A DNA stretch of 64,000 nt from the NCBI GenBank assembly GCA_013396655.1, contig WBMV01001912.1, positions 62,001 to 126,000 on the forward strand. Direction: 5' to 3'. A program made the translations under genes and the position numbers. The notes beneath the pieces were generated by a model. That model ran no database searches. It was not told where the DNA came from and saw only the letters and a program-made list of their open reading frames with translations. Every line of letters begins with the position of its first letter. Positions within the stretch are counted from its first letter, which is position 1. Shown piece by piece: positions 1 through 12,807 of the stretch. The DNA comes from Campylorhamphus procurvoides. Taxonomy: Eukaryota > Chordata > Aves > Passeriformes > Dendrocolaptidae.

Positions 1-3000
1 TCCACAGCAGCACTTCCCCTTCATGTGCTAACTTTTGCATACATTTACCGACATATTGACATATGCACAGCTTGACAAATTTTTCTAGATCAATGAATGA
101 GTGGTACTTTCTTATGCTTTCCCATTATTATAACATTCAGTTCTTTTCCACTGCTCCACATTCTTCCTTAAAATTGTATTGTGTATCATATTTAAAGCAG
201 CCATTTGCACTGTTGTGGTTTCCAGCCTTCATAGATATCTCAGTAAAACAAGTCACAGAAGATATTCTCACACAGTAGAAAAACTAGGAATGCTAGTTCT
301 GCTCCCAAGTGCTTTAAAAATATCTTGTACAAGAAACACCCTTGGGAGAGCAACTCATTTTTGTCATGACATCTAGAGGACATCTAGAACAAGCTTAATT
401 GTATTTACAAAATGCTGAACAATTTAGGCCTTTATAAATACCACATGCTAATTTATCCATATGTTGAACATATATACCAGATATATCCACAAATATTGTA
501 CATTCCCGACCAAATGATGCTTTACTTACACTTCATCTGACAAAAAAAAAAAAAAAATCTAGATAACAGTGGCAAAAGAGATAGTCATTCCCTTCCCCTC
601 CTACCTTTCCCTCCACATCTACTGAGCTGTTTTCGAACACTTTTTCTGGGCCACAAAAAGATATACTGCAAGTTTTGAATTTCAAAGAGTCATTTCAAAA
701 CTGATTTTTCACCTTAACCCAGTTGACTGTTGCTGCTCACTTAGAATGCAATAATTAAAAAATTAATTTACAATATCCTTTTGAGATATTTGTTTATAGA
801 CATTTACTCATGACAATGCTGTGTGAGTTAGCATACTTTAACCACTAACCACCAAATCAGCACATCTGAGTTGCATGGCAGATGTTAATAAAGAGACTTA
901 ATAACAAAACATGCCTAAATAAACAGCTCTCCATAAACTGCTTACTTTCAAATCAGTCACAGAAACCAATTCGAAAGAAATTATATTAAAAATTACCATG
1001 AGTATAGAAAACCTTTTAGTCACATTATTTGAAGATATTCTGAAGGAAATTAAACACCAAAACTGAATCCTGCTAGCACTGGGAAATGCAACATGTGCCA
1101 TCTTTTTATTAGGCAGTGTCAGTGAAGTAGAAGGGCATTCCCAGCTTCCATCCATGTCCTTATTCCTTCTTCCAAGCAAAGTGAGCACCTGACTTCTCTG
1201 ATTTCATTCCTCATTTCCAGCCTTCTGGTGAAGTAGTGGTTCAGTGACGAGAGATATTCCCTGCATTTTTACTGAAAACTAAAAGTATTTGCATCAATTA
1301 GGAAATAAAGAGTAATATATCTGCAAGGTGGCCCATGGGCAGAAAGTCACTCTAGAACATATAAACCTGCTTTCAATATCAAAGCAGTCAACTCTAATTT
1401 AAATAGAAAGACTGCTTAAAATGGAGAAAAATTTAAAGGTGCTGAAGCAGTTTAGGAATATTAATGATTTCCAAACCTTTTAGTCAGTCTTCTAAGCTAA
1501 AAGCCATAAGTATTTTCATAATGTCTCTCCCTAAATTATTCAGTCTTAATATTAACATTGGTTTATCACTGGATAGACAACTGGCATAGGCTGTCACTAT
1601 TCCAGTATCTCTCTCTCCAATTATGTTTTAAGGAAGAACCTCAAGTTTGAATTTTTGTAATAGTTTTGTAATAGTTTTTGAGCATTTAACTTATCTCTTT
1701 TTCTGTCTTTAATAAAATCTTTAAATTATCTTTAGCATAAATTATCTAAATTAAGCTATTTTTTCATTTATTACCCTATTTAACAACTGCAAAAATCAAA
1801 CTCTGTTACACATTTCTACCCTGGTTACAAACCTGGTATTGCTCAAAAACATCCAAAATCACATTTCAGCCAGATGTGGATTCACACATCATGGTACTTC
1901 TTTGGGCTTTTGTTTTGAGACATAAGCAAATAGCCAGTTCTCTAATAACAAGTGAAACTGGCTACAAAGAAGCACTTAAAAAAAGTCCACAGGAAGGAGA
2001 CAGCATCTTTATCCAACCAATTACATCTTCTAAAGACTTCTCATTTCGAAATCAAAAGGCATTATAAGGAAGCCTGTTCAGTTAAAGATTTAAGCAAATA
2101 AACTTTCTCAGAAAGAGACAGTCAGACTCAAAGAACAGAAATTTTTATTTTCTTTTATAAGCTACATCAGAAAAAGAAGAGTAAGCAAAACTGCATGGGA
2201 TGAAAAAAGGAGGTATACGAGGGTAAGGAACGAGGTAACTGATCAGTTGCAACTCTCTGTGTTTGGCCAGCTGGAGAAAAAGAAAAGATGGCCCATGCTG
2301 GGACATAACTCAAGTGCATGACTTTTATCTTTTCTCTGCCTCCTCACAGCAGCACTTGTGAGCCTGGGAACCAGTGGCATACCCTTGAAGCCAAATGAGG
2401 TGGTGGGGAGACATTCTGTTGCCATGACTGTCTTGAACTACATTACCTTCCTTCCAGGGCTGATCTATTTCCCCATAGTTCAAACAAATTTTGCCAGGAG
2501 AGAGAAGCAATTATGAAGTGTGAGTCAGAAGTCATCTGCCAATACAGTAGGTAACCAATTTCCTCACTGCAGCATCTGGTAGATTAAGGAGACATTTGAT
2601 GTTCCAGAGTTCCTTGGCAGAAGACTGCTACTGAGAATTACAGCCTTCATATGTGCTTTCTGGTTGAGAAAATTAAATACATTTGAAGATATCTTGGGGA
2701 AGGTAATCCCTCTATTTACCATTCTGTTGGGTTTTTGTTTGGTTTTTTTCCAGACAGGCTTAGCATAACTTTGAGAAAAATACTGTTCCACTCAGAGCAT
2801 TTGAAGGAAGTCGAACTGATACACTGTTCCTACTGATTTATCACTGGTGCTGCCTGCCAGCTGCCATCCATCAGCTCATATGCAGTACCTTGCTGTCTGC
2901 AATAGAGGACTCCTGGCTCACCTCTCATACTGAAATCTCAGCTCAGCACAAGTGGCAGCTTTCCATCTCCTTGTCCTGAAGATGTGAGTTGGCAGATCCC

Positions 3001-4305
3001 AGAAAACACAGGGGAGTTGCAGGCAGTGAAGCACTGCCTCCCAGAACAGTCTCTGAAAGGCAGTCACCACTGGTTTGCATTTTATGCAGTTCTCATTCCC
3101 AATCCCATTTGCATTACTAGCACACTGCTCACCTTGGACACAGAAAATGGGAAACATTTGAAGGAAATAGGCCATTTCTAGACACCCATAATTTCTAGCT
3201 GACAGTTTCTGTCTGCATGTATTAACCACTGATCATTTTCTAGCTAATTCTCCCTGTAAATGTAGGCTAAGAACAGGCCACACCCTTAGAGGCGTAATTC
3301 AAAGTAAGGTAAAGGTTTGGCTTCTTTTCCTGAATTTATGAATTTCTTCAGAGGATTATGATTGTCCAAATGCACTTCAGGTAGATGTGTTGATGGCAAA
3401 ACTGTTGTATCTAAGTTGCTTCGTATTGAAGGAGTTTAACATTCAGATTCCAATGTTGCTAAGAAATAAAGTGCAGTTAGTGTTAAATAAGAAACACTGT
3501 TTTTCTAAAAGCTAGCTACAGATAGAGCTACTTTTCTACAGTTACCAACTAAAGAATGGTATTCTATTTACATATGTTCTTTTTTTTTCTCCACATATTA
3601 AACCAAATAAACCCAAGATGGACAGATTTATGCCTATTTATTGGAGTTGAATCACCTTGTAAAAAGACTACACTACAGAGATGTTCAGATATGAAGGCTG
3701 ACAACACAGGAGGCATTCTGAAGTCAGCAGAAATCATAGAAATATAAAGATGATGTTCTGGCATAAAAAAAATCAATCTTTCAAAGTCACCATACAAAGA
3801 TCATCCGTCAGTGTTTTCTCTCTCAATTCTAAGAAAGCAAAAGAGATCCTTCCAGTTGATGTGAGATTTTGACTACTGTTCAGAGCTGGGTGCTTCCTAG
3901 GCGGAAGGATTGTCAGTACATTTTACTAGTTCCTGCACAAAGAGATGGACATTTTTGTTAGTGGGAGGTCCAGGACACATAGTTTGACAAGAATGAAAAA
4001 TAATTTGAGGCCTCAGGGAATAAAAGAGCAACAGACCTCCCACCTCAACACTATAAAGAAAGGTTGTAAAATGTCTCCTCCCTTTGAGGACTGATGGAGT
4101 TTTAGAGAAGAAATTGAAGAAAAATTCCCCCCTCTTTCTCCAGCCATTCAAAATAAGGTGTTATTTTTCTGTCTTGATTTACTGACAACCTTAGAGAATA
4201 ACTTGGAGAAACACAGAAAACAAACAAAGGAAGCAACATGGAGGAGGAGGACTCCATTCCTCTCTGCTAACTTACTGTGCAGGCTGCCCTAAGTACACCT
4301 AACAA
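1..4305 (-). other. CDH18 intron, 3' side, unique sequence
   Basis: This is part of the intron downstream of the 254-bp exon. It is AT-rich and contains an A run at 541-557 and several T runs. I looked on the minus strand for the next type II cadherin exon (an EC4 segment with an LDRE-like motif and a 137-bp frame) and did not see it. The short open frames show no recognisable protein. Confidence 0.75.
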
Positions 4306-5485
4306 AGAATCATAGAATCATAACCTGGGTTGGAAGGGACCTTAAGATCATGTACTTCCAAACCTCTTCCATACCTCTCACTAGACCAGATTGCTTATAG
4401 CCCCATCTGACCTGGCCTTAAACATTTCCAGGGATGCAGCATCCACAACTTCTCCAAGCAATCTCTTCCAGTGTCTCACCACCCTCACAGAAAAGAATTC
4501 TTAATATCTTACCTACTCTTTTTCAGTTTGAAGACATCTCCCTCTTGTCCTGTCATTACATGCTCTCAGTTTTTCTTGGAGGCTTCCATTAGGTACTGAA
4601 AGGGTGCAATTAAGTCACCACAAAATCTTCTCCTTTCTAGGCTGAAGAAATCTAATTCTCTCAGCCTTTATTTAACAGAGGTGGTCCATCCCTCTTATCA
4701 GCTTGGTCTCTTTCCTTTGGACTCACTCCAACAGGTCAATGTGCTGAGGACCCCAGAGCTGGATGATGGGGTCTGACCAGAGCAGAGTAGAGTGGTAGAA
4801 TCACCTCCCTCGATCTGCTGGCCATACTTCTTTTGATGCAGTCCAGGATATGACTGGCTTTCTGGGCTCGAGGCACACATTGTCAGCTCTTGTCAAGCCT
4901 CTCATCTCCCAGCACTCTCAAGTGCCTCTCAGAGGTGCTGCTCTAATTCTGTGCATCCCCTATCTCAATCTGTGTAATGATACTGGGGGTTGCTCCAACC
5001 CATGTGCAGTGCCCTGCACTCATCACATTCCCATGGGACCACTTCTCAAGCTTGTCCAGGTCCTTCTGGATGGCATCCTGTCCTTCCGGTGAGGCAATCA
5101 CATCACTCAGCTTGGTGTCATCTGCAAATCTGCTGAGGGTGCATTCCATCCCCTCACCTATGTCATTCATGAAGATATTAAACAACATTGGTCCCAATAT
5201 GGACTCCTGAGGGATACTACTTATCACTGATGTCCAACAGGATTCTGCACTGTTGTCCACTATCCTCTGGATGTGTCTGTCTAAACACTAAGAATCCACT
5301 CATCGAATTCTTTTCAATTTAGAGAAAAAGATGTTGTGGCAGACCATGTCAAAGGCTTTATGGAAGTCCAGATAAATTACATCTGTAGCCTTTTCCTTGT
5401 CCCCTGATGTGGTCAACCAATGAAAACCACTATGTTGATCTGGCAGGACTTGCCCTTGCTGAAGCCATGCTGATGGTGCACAGGA
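4306..5485 (-). mobile_element. CR1 LINE fragment, degenerate, minus strand
   Basis: The left end carries the inverted CR1 3' terminus (agaatcatagaatcat), then the usual TTGGAAGGGACCTT block. Read on the minus strand, the interior encodes broken reverse-transcriptase pieces: DVIYLDFHKAFDMV around 5330-5400, SILGPMLFNIFMNDI around 5150-5200, and FADDTKL with EGQDAIQKDLDKLEKWSHG around 5030-5130. The RT is split over several frames with stops, so the copy is dead. It is 5'-truncated at about 5485, as most CR1 copies are. Confidence 0.93.
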
Positions 5486-5729
5486 TAGCAGAAAACAAAC
5501 TGATCTTATTCCACTTATATGACATTCAAAGAGCAAGTAAGACAAGCAAATATAACTAAGTGAAGACATTTTTAAATTTATCAATCTTATCCCTTCTTCC
5601 TACTGACAGTTTGGGTGAGTAGCATAGTAATGACCTCAGAGGACAGAAGTGAAAAATGTTTAAAAATACAACTTTATTTTTCCACCCCTACCCTTGATCC
5701 TGTCATGCAATCCTCTCCTGCACCTCTCT

Positions 5730-5870
5730 TATATAATGATAATATATAATAAAATATATATTATATATAATACATATTCTATATTATATAAAAATAGATA
5801 TAATTTATATACTATATATAATATATAATCATATAATATATTATATAATTATACTATATAATATAATGAT
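5730..5870. repeat. AT-rich low-complexity block
   Basis: About 140 bases are almost entirely A and T, made of irregular ATATAATATAT runs with many short self-complementary segments. It lies just right of the CR1 copy at 4306-5485. It looks like a decayed (TA)n microsatellite. Confidence 0.9.
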
Positions 5871-8194
5871 ACTGTGTGGGAAAAAAAATTGTGTGGCTGA
5901 GTTTGAATCGCATGTTCAGGTTTTATTCTACCTCTAGTAAAATACAAATGACATCTGAAAAACTATCTCAAACGGGAATCTTCCACAACACTTTATGTCT
6001 TTAAGATTCTAAGAAATAATAACAGGAATATGTGAAACTCCCTGTGTGTGTGCTTTCATCTATATATGAGCATGCCTTTACAAATACCATTTATTGAAAA
6101 TTAATATTACTTTTTAAAGGCTGATGACAAAGCATTTAACTTCAGATGGACATCAAAAGATGTCTATCTTTTATGGCCACTGCAGCATAAGTTAAAATAA
6201 GTTTCTTTGCCTTCTGATGCAGAAATTGAAGAAAATTGAAGAATACTGAATTAAAAATTCCTATACCACATTGTTACCTGTAATTCATTATTTTTTTTCA
6301 ATATTCTTTCTGAAAGAAAGGAAAGAGAAGGCTTTCCTTCAGTCAGAAGGAATTCAGAAGTCAATTTAACTCAAAGCAGGGAAAGAGAACTATGTCTTTT
6401 TTAGAGCTTTAGGATACTAGGTGTGGCACTGGGAAACAAACTTTTATATTCATTAAGATATATATGTATTATAACCATTCTCATATATCATCCATTATAA
6501 GGCAATGCCATGCAACCATTAGAAAAGGAAGAAGCCAGAATCAGAGCTGAGACTGTACTTGTATTCTTCACCAACTTAGCACAAAATCAATAGTCAGACT
6601 TTAGCACAAAATTAAGAAAAAATGTCAAACCCAATCCAAACCAAATCAACACAACAGCTTTTACTTACTTATCTTTCCTATAGCTAATCAATCCTTGTGA
6701 ATAAAATTCATTATATTAATATATATATATATTACAGCTCGACTGGAGTCCAACACAAAGTTTACTTGAATTACAATATAGTAATAAAATGAATCAATCT
6801 TCCAAGGACCCAACAAAATACGAAGTTCCTTTAAACCACTCCAGTGTAGCCATTCTGAAAGTGGAAGATTCTTATATTTCTTATCATTTGACAGGCAGAG
6901 TACTGATCAGTATGCGTAGCCCATTCACCAGAAGTTTTCTGCTAAATACTGGAAAGAGAACATTTCTTTGCAGAAATGTAAACAACCTAAGTTAAACAAG
7001 TGGGAGCAAAAACTCATCAGAGAGGACAGAGGTTCTCTCATTAGTGCTCAAAACAGTGACTTGTCTCCTGTACCATGGCATGACAAAGATTGCACAGCAG
7101 CAGCCAAAGGAGCAATGTTACAGTACTTCTATAAGATCACGTCTTATTTCTCAAACATTGCCCTTTCAAGGGTACAATGTTAATAAAGACTTTCAGTTCC
7201 TCATACTACATTATCAAACTGAGATCAAATTTAATGAAGGAACTGGTTTATGTCATGGAACTATTGTCACTATTATATCAAAGCTTCTGAAAGCTATATG
7301 ATCTTAAAACTAAGCCTTTGCTCTTTCCTGGATCACTAACTTGGAGGTGGCTTGGGGAACAGTTGCAACATTAAGTTTTTGAAAACCATTCCACTGAAAA
7401 TAGACCAGATGCAGTCAGAAAGCTCCAAGGATCATCTGGAGTCTGCTCTGTGGTTGGGCGGGCTCACCACCCAGGAATCACCTACAAGAAAATAACAGGG
7501 TTTCAGCAGGCACTGCTGCAGCCCTGAGGCAGTACTAGCAGCCTAGGGCTGCTCTCAATGCATATAAGCCATTTGCCTATTAAAAGCTGTTTTCACTCCT
7601 AATCTCCATGTAAATTTTCTGTGTATCGTTTCAGAAACAAAAAAGATAATTTCTAAGTAGGTATAGAGAGATTTAAAATGAAAAATAAAATTATGTGTAG
7701 AGTATTTAATAGTAATATTTTATGAGGAACTTTCAAGACCCTCTTGCATGTCAGATACTATCATAAAACATGACTTAACCCTGATCTTTTCAAGCAATAA
7801 ACAATAAGTGTATGAAAGCAGAATATCCGACACAATATAACGAAAGGGGATGAGTTTCTCATAAATGTTCAAATAAGGCATTAACACCTGTGAATGAATT
7901 ACAATTTAGGATGCTTTCTATTGATTTAAAAAAACAATTTCTTAAGTAAATATCTGATTTTCAAATTACTAAAAAATCTTTCTTTTTAAAATTAATACAT
8001 TATGAAGTTTTAATATATGTCTTTCTTGTGATTTCTCTTATCATGCTTGCTTTCCATACTTGAATAGAAAAATAATCTCTTATTCCAAAACAGAACATTT
8101 TATTAAGTTTCCATTAAAATGCATTTCTATCTATTCGAAGAAAAAAAAATCAATGTAAAAATCTTTTAAAACATTTCAAATTGCCAATCAGATA

Positions 8195-8270
8195 AGTACT
8201 GAATTAAAACAAACAAACCCCATAAAAGAATCAAACAAGCAAAAAACCCCCAAAACCCCCAAACACCTCT
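8195..8270. repeat. A/C-rich simple sequence
   Basis: This stretch has repeated AAAC and CCCCAAA motifs (aaacaaacaaacccc, aaaaacccccaaaaccccc) without a fixed period. It is low-complexity intronic sequence. Confidence 0.6.
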
Positions 8271-11200
8271 ATTACCTACGTTTGTTATTACAGAGGTTGT
8301 TTGGCTGCGGTTTAAAAATTAAAACACTAGTACAAGCACTGGCACAAAGTTAGTGACATCTGAACAGTGCTCAGCTCAGGATCAAGATGAAATCACTGTA
8401 ATGACATCGCAGTGAGGAAATAAGAAAAAAACTGCTTTGTCTCCCTCTCTACTGAAAACAATAGAGGTTGCTATTATTTTTGGTTTAAGTTCAAATAACT
8501 TATTAAAAAAGATTGCTCTTCAGCACTGTTAATTACTTTAACTACTCCTTCAACCATTACTCTGTATATAAGAATCGTTCCTGCCTTCAAAATAAACTGT
8601 TACTTAATTGGGCAGTGAACAAATCTCGGCAGTGTATCTCTTTTAGCAGCTGAACAGCAAAGCGATATGGTTGTACCTGTGTGTATCTAATGCTTCATCA
8701 ATCACACATTCAGCAACAAGTGTCCTCATAAAGTGCAAAGGATGCACAAGTGGATTAGGTAAGACTGATAAGCAAATCACTGTTCTCTATCTTGTCCTGT
8801 AGCTTCATAGCACTGGAGATGTATCTGAGCCATTTAGCTGAGGAAGCTCTATTCTGTTACTCCCCTGCTGCACCCAGATCAGCAGTGCAAGTTCTGTCTA
8901 TAGCTCTCTTCCCTGCAGACTGTGATCTCTGCTTTCTAAGAAAGTTGCATTGAATTCTCCTGATTTAATTTTTATAATCACTACTTTTATTTTCAGTGAA
9001 CTAGGAATTGTTTGGAAATGCAGGAAAGAGGTGACCTTGTTACACTCTGTCTTTCAGACTCATCTGGGTTTCAGATGAACAGTGGAGAGATTTCTGGAAA
9101 ACCAGCACAGAAGGACATAAGTGTGGATGCTTCTGAGACACACAGCCTCCTCCATATTGCTCCTTTGCTTAGGGCTGTGAGTGGAGCGTGGGGCAGAACG
9201 CTGCCTCCAAGTGGAGCAGCTGCTCAGCCCCTAGTCTGTCTGGCTTCTCAAGTTGTGTACTGCTCCCAACCCAAGATGAAGACAAATCTAGAAGCGATAC
9301 AAGCCCATCTGCACCATGGCAGTGTTTGTGTGTAAAACTGAGGTAAGGGAAAGGGGATTGAAGGTGCCCATTCACAGACCAGCCCTTCTCCTCCCACAGG
9401 AGAAGGCTCAAGGGCACACCATCCTGGTGCCTCTTTAGAGTCCCATGAACCAATGTGTTAGTTCATACCTTAGAGAATTGGCATCTTCATACAATGCCTA
9501 CAACCTCACAAATGACATTCACTATCAGTTCCACCAAGATGGATAAAGCCTGGCTAGAGAATGGATCTGGTCACAATATAATCATATGTCAAGGATATCT
9601 GAGCTGCTGCTGCCCTTGATGAACTCCACCAACATGTAACTGAGGACTGACTCCTTTCATAAGTTCATGATTTGGTATGTTTTAGCACTATATTTTTTAC
9701 TTATTGAAACACAAAAAGGTGGGACGAACAATGCAAAAATAAATGTCAATGGAGGGAAAAATAGGACACACAAGGACAATTATTTTTCAGTCAGTTATAT
9801 GAATAATACAGATACTTAATATTCTGACCTCAATCACTGCTTACAAATCCATGTTTGGAAAAAAAAATAAAAGATGAATACAAGAAGCAAAATATTTGAA
9901 AATCTACTTCTGGCCTTCTCAGGCTTTGTACGAATTGCTGCTGCTGCTTCCCTTTTACCACAGTTGTCTTACCTCTTCCTAGACAAAACACTTCCAGGCC
10001 ACAGACAGTTGAACCATGGAGGAACAAGTCAAATCTGCACTTACCCTTTCTACTCCAAACTACCATGATGGCTAATCTGTCTGATTGGGATATTTGCTTC
10101 AGATTTATAGTATTAAAACTACATGCATGTCGCCATTATTTTTAGCAAAAATTCTTATTTATGTTATGATTTAGACATGAATAACATAGTGGCAATTTTT
10201 CAAAGGCCAAAACTTGCTGCTAAGAAATTGCATATATTGATTCTCTGACACAAAACACTTTGAATCTTAGACTATTAGCACAAAATAACCATAAAGACCT
10301 GACTTTTCCGTTGTTCTGAAAAAAATTGTTTCATCTTGCCAAGACAAGCAGATTTCAACTCAGTCAGGAGACTAAAAATGCCCAATTAGCTTGAGAAAGA
10401 CTGTTTTCCAAGTATATAATTATATGATTTCTTCAAAGGCTATACCATTATGTCTAAAAATGAATAGCATCAAATATGCTTTCACTAATATTGTTTTTTA
10501 AACTTTTTAAATCTACTACCACCTTTGAGACATAAAATTCACAAATTGTTCCACAAAATTCTGACACTGTATGCCAGTTTAGAAAGTCATTCATCCCACA
10601 AATGAAGCCACAAATGAATAACAAGTACTTTGGTCAGAGTGGCAACACAGAAACCTTTCTTTTTTTTTTTTTCCTTTTATGAAAACATTTACTTTGAGAC
10701 TCAAGGAAATTTGAAATCCTATGAAAATGTTTCCTTCCTAGCCTATTACATATTCATTTAACTTTCAAATGATGCATCTGATGCTGCAAGTGTTTGTTTC
10801 TCGGCACTTCTGTTTACCCTAAACCTCACAATTGCAGATGACATACCCCAGCAACATCAGAGAGGTTCATTAGTAAACCTATTCTATCGGTTTGATACTC
10901 CACTAAAGCTGAAGCATATTACAATATAATGGGTTTGTTCTCAACCAAAATTTTGCAAAAATGATCCTGCTTGTCACTAAAAGAAAGATGGCTCTAAACC
11001 AGTCGCTATCTTTCGTAAGCACCTGGGACAACTATAGCGCAGCAAGTGTGCAGAGGGCCACAGGGGAAAAACAGTGCTATGATCCTTAATAGATTTGCAG
11101 GATCTGGCAGGATACTGAATGGCAGCTCAGACCTTTGCTCAGAACAATTACTAGATGGGAATTTTAGTGCAAACCAAAAAGAGGTAGAAGATTATGTTAT

Positions 11201-11349
11201 TAAATCCATATAGACTGATCATGACACTGTTCTGACTTATGCAACCCTTTATGTACTAAAATAAATAGTCTTCATACATCTCATTAACTGGATCTCATTA
11301 ACCCTTTAAATTGTGAAATGCAATCTCATACAATTTGGATTTACTATAC

Positions 11350-11603
11350 CTCACTAAACTGTTTGCAGCATCAGGATCTTGTGCCGTTACTGTGCCAATA
11401 GGAGTCCCAATCTTTGCATTTTCATAAACTTCCATGACATAAGAAGGCATAGTGAAGAGCGGAGGTTCATCCACATCACCAACGATGATCTTCAGCATTG
11501 TTACATCTTTGAAAGGTCCCAAGTGAGAAAAGCGGAAATCAAGGTGAGTATTTGCTCCTTCTATATTAAGAGTATATGATTTCTTTTTTTCATAGTTGAG
11601 AGG
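11350..11603 (-). CDS. CDH18: CDH18 internal coding exon, 254 bp (end of EC3, start of EC4)
   Basis: This exon encodes the last part of cadherin repeat 3, the EC3-EC4 linker and the first part of EC4 of cadherin-18. The minus-strand acceptor ctgccaacag precedes CCT CTC AAC. It begins on a codon boundary, has 84 complete codons and ends with two bases (AG) of an Arg codon before GTATAG, for 254 bp in all. That is the expected length and phase for this type II cadherin exon. Key stretches are PLNYEKKKSYTLNIEGANTH, LGPFKDVTMLKIIVGDVDEPP with the DxDEPP calcium linker, and VYENAKIG followed by AQDPDAANSLV. The EGANTHLDFRFSHLGPFKD segment points to CDH18 among the type II family. It joins in frame to 17237-17424 (KK then PLNYE). 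The following 137-bp EC4 exon was not found between here and the left edge. Confidence 0.97.
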
Positions 11604-12066
11604 CTGTTGGCAGAAAAAACCCAAAGATTTATCAGTGCCATTATATTTTTCCGAAAGTTAACCACATCTTTTCTGCTTAACTTAAACAACATTTCTTCAT
11701 GTTACTGGAAGGGGACAATATTCTTTGAAATTCTCACAGGCACTGGCATACCTTGTAAGTAGAAGGATATACATGGAGCAGAATGGATTCAGTTTTTCTC
11801 AGAATGGGCCTAAGATTCTTCTTCCATGATAATGTAAAATTTCTGGATTTTATCACCTTTTGATTTTAATCAGTAAAAGCTATATCCTGAAAAATGTTGA
11901 GACTGACGTATCCTGAATTAAATTAACTTTATGTCTTTAATTAAAAAGTTTAGTAGACAATAACATGGATACTAAAACTATTTTGGTCATCTCTTAAGCC
12001 CTCAACTGAAAAGAAACAACACCTTAAAGGAAAACACTCAGTTACTTCAAGAGATGGGAACTTTTA

Positions 12067-12807
12067 TGACAAAGTGACCCATCCAGTGGATGAGGGAAAG
12101 GCTGTGGATACAGTCCATCTGGACTTCAGTAAAGCTTTTGATATTGTCTCTCACAGCATTCTCCTGGAGAAGCTTTGACATGAGCCAGCAGTGTACCCAG
12201 GTGGCCAAGAAGGCAAATGGAACCCTGGCTTGTATCAAAAATAGCATGACAGTACTAGGGCAGTGACTATCTCACTGTACTCGACACTGGTGAGGCTACA
12301 TTTCAAATCCTGTGTCCAGTTCTGGGTCCTTCAGTATAAGAAGGTATAAGAAAGATATTGAGATGCTGGAGAGAGTCCAGAGAAGGTCAATAAAGTTGGA
12401 GAGTAAGTCATATGAGCTGCTGAGGGATCTGGAATTGTTTAACCTGGAGAAGAAAAGGCTGAGAGAAGACCTTATTGCTCTCTAGAACTACCTGAAAGAA
12501 GGTTGTAGTGGGGTTGGGATCAGTCTCTTCTCCCAAGCAACTAGCAACAGGACAAGAGGACATAGCCTAAAGCTCCACCAGGGGAGGTTCAAGTTGGATA
12601 TCAGGAGAAATTTCTTCACTGAAAGTGTGGCTAAACATTGGAATGGACTGCCCACAGGAAGTCACTATCCCTGAAAGTGTTCAAGAAATGACTGGACCTG
12701 ACACTTAGTGCTATGGTTTAGTTGGCATGATGTTGATCAGTAAAAGGTTTGCTTGGATGATCTTGGAGCTCTTTTCCAACCTTAATAATTCTGCAATTCT
12801 ATGAATG
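12067..12807 (+). mobile_element. CR1 LINE fragment, internally deleted, plus strand
   Basis: It starts within the RT palm region (VHLDFSKAFDIVSHSILLEKL at about 12105-12177). It then jumps straight to the distal segment resembling MSQQC..VAKKANG..ACI (about 12180-12240), so the catalytic FADD region is missing. The downstream part follows CR1 to the 3' tail (aattctgcaattctatgaatg). The reading frame has stops. It is a dead copy with an internal deletion. Confidence 0.92.

Larger units (their letters stand above)
5486..11349 (-). other. CDH18 intron, mostly unique sequence
   Basis: This is the remainder of the left-hand intron up to the 254-bp exon. It contains the AT-rich block at 5730-5870, a short (TA)n at about 6719-6734, and an A/C-rich stretch at about 8195-8270. 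Two somewhat more GC-rich patches stand out, at about 7320-7560 and 8860-9440. The second holds a 107-codon open frame at 9012-9335 with no recognisable domain. No cadherin exon was seen here on the minus strand. Confidence 0.7.

Noticed and set aside
4943..5584. Reverse transcriptase-like frames as a possible host gene
   Set aside because: FADDTKL and YLDFHKAFD are CR1 RT motifs in a truncated, frame-broken LINE copy.
9012..9335. 107-codon plus-strand open frame in a GC-richer patch
   Set aside because: No recognisable domain or splice context, and it is opposite in strand to CDH18. Chance openness is likely.
1..11297. Search for the next CDH18 exons (137, 122, 118 bp) on the minus strand
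   Set aside because: No EC4 or EC5 segment with LDRE-like, CEN-like or DxNDN motifs was seen. They probably lie beyond the left edge.
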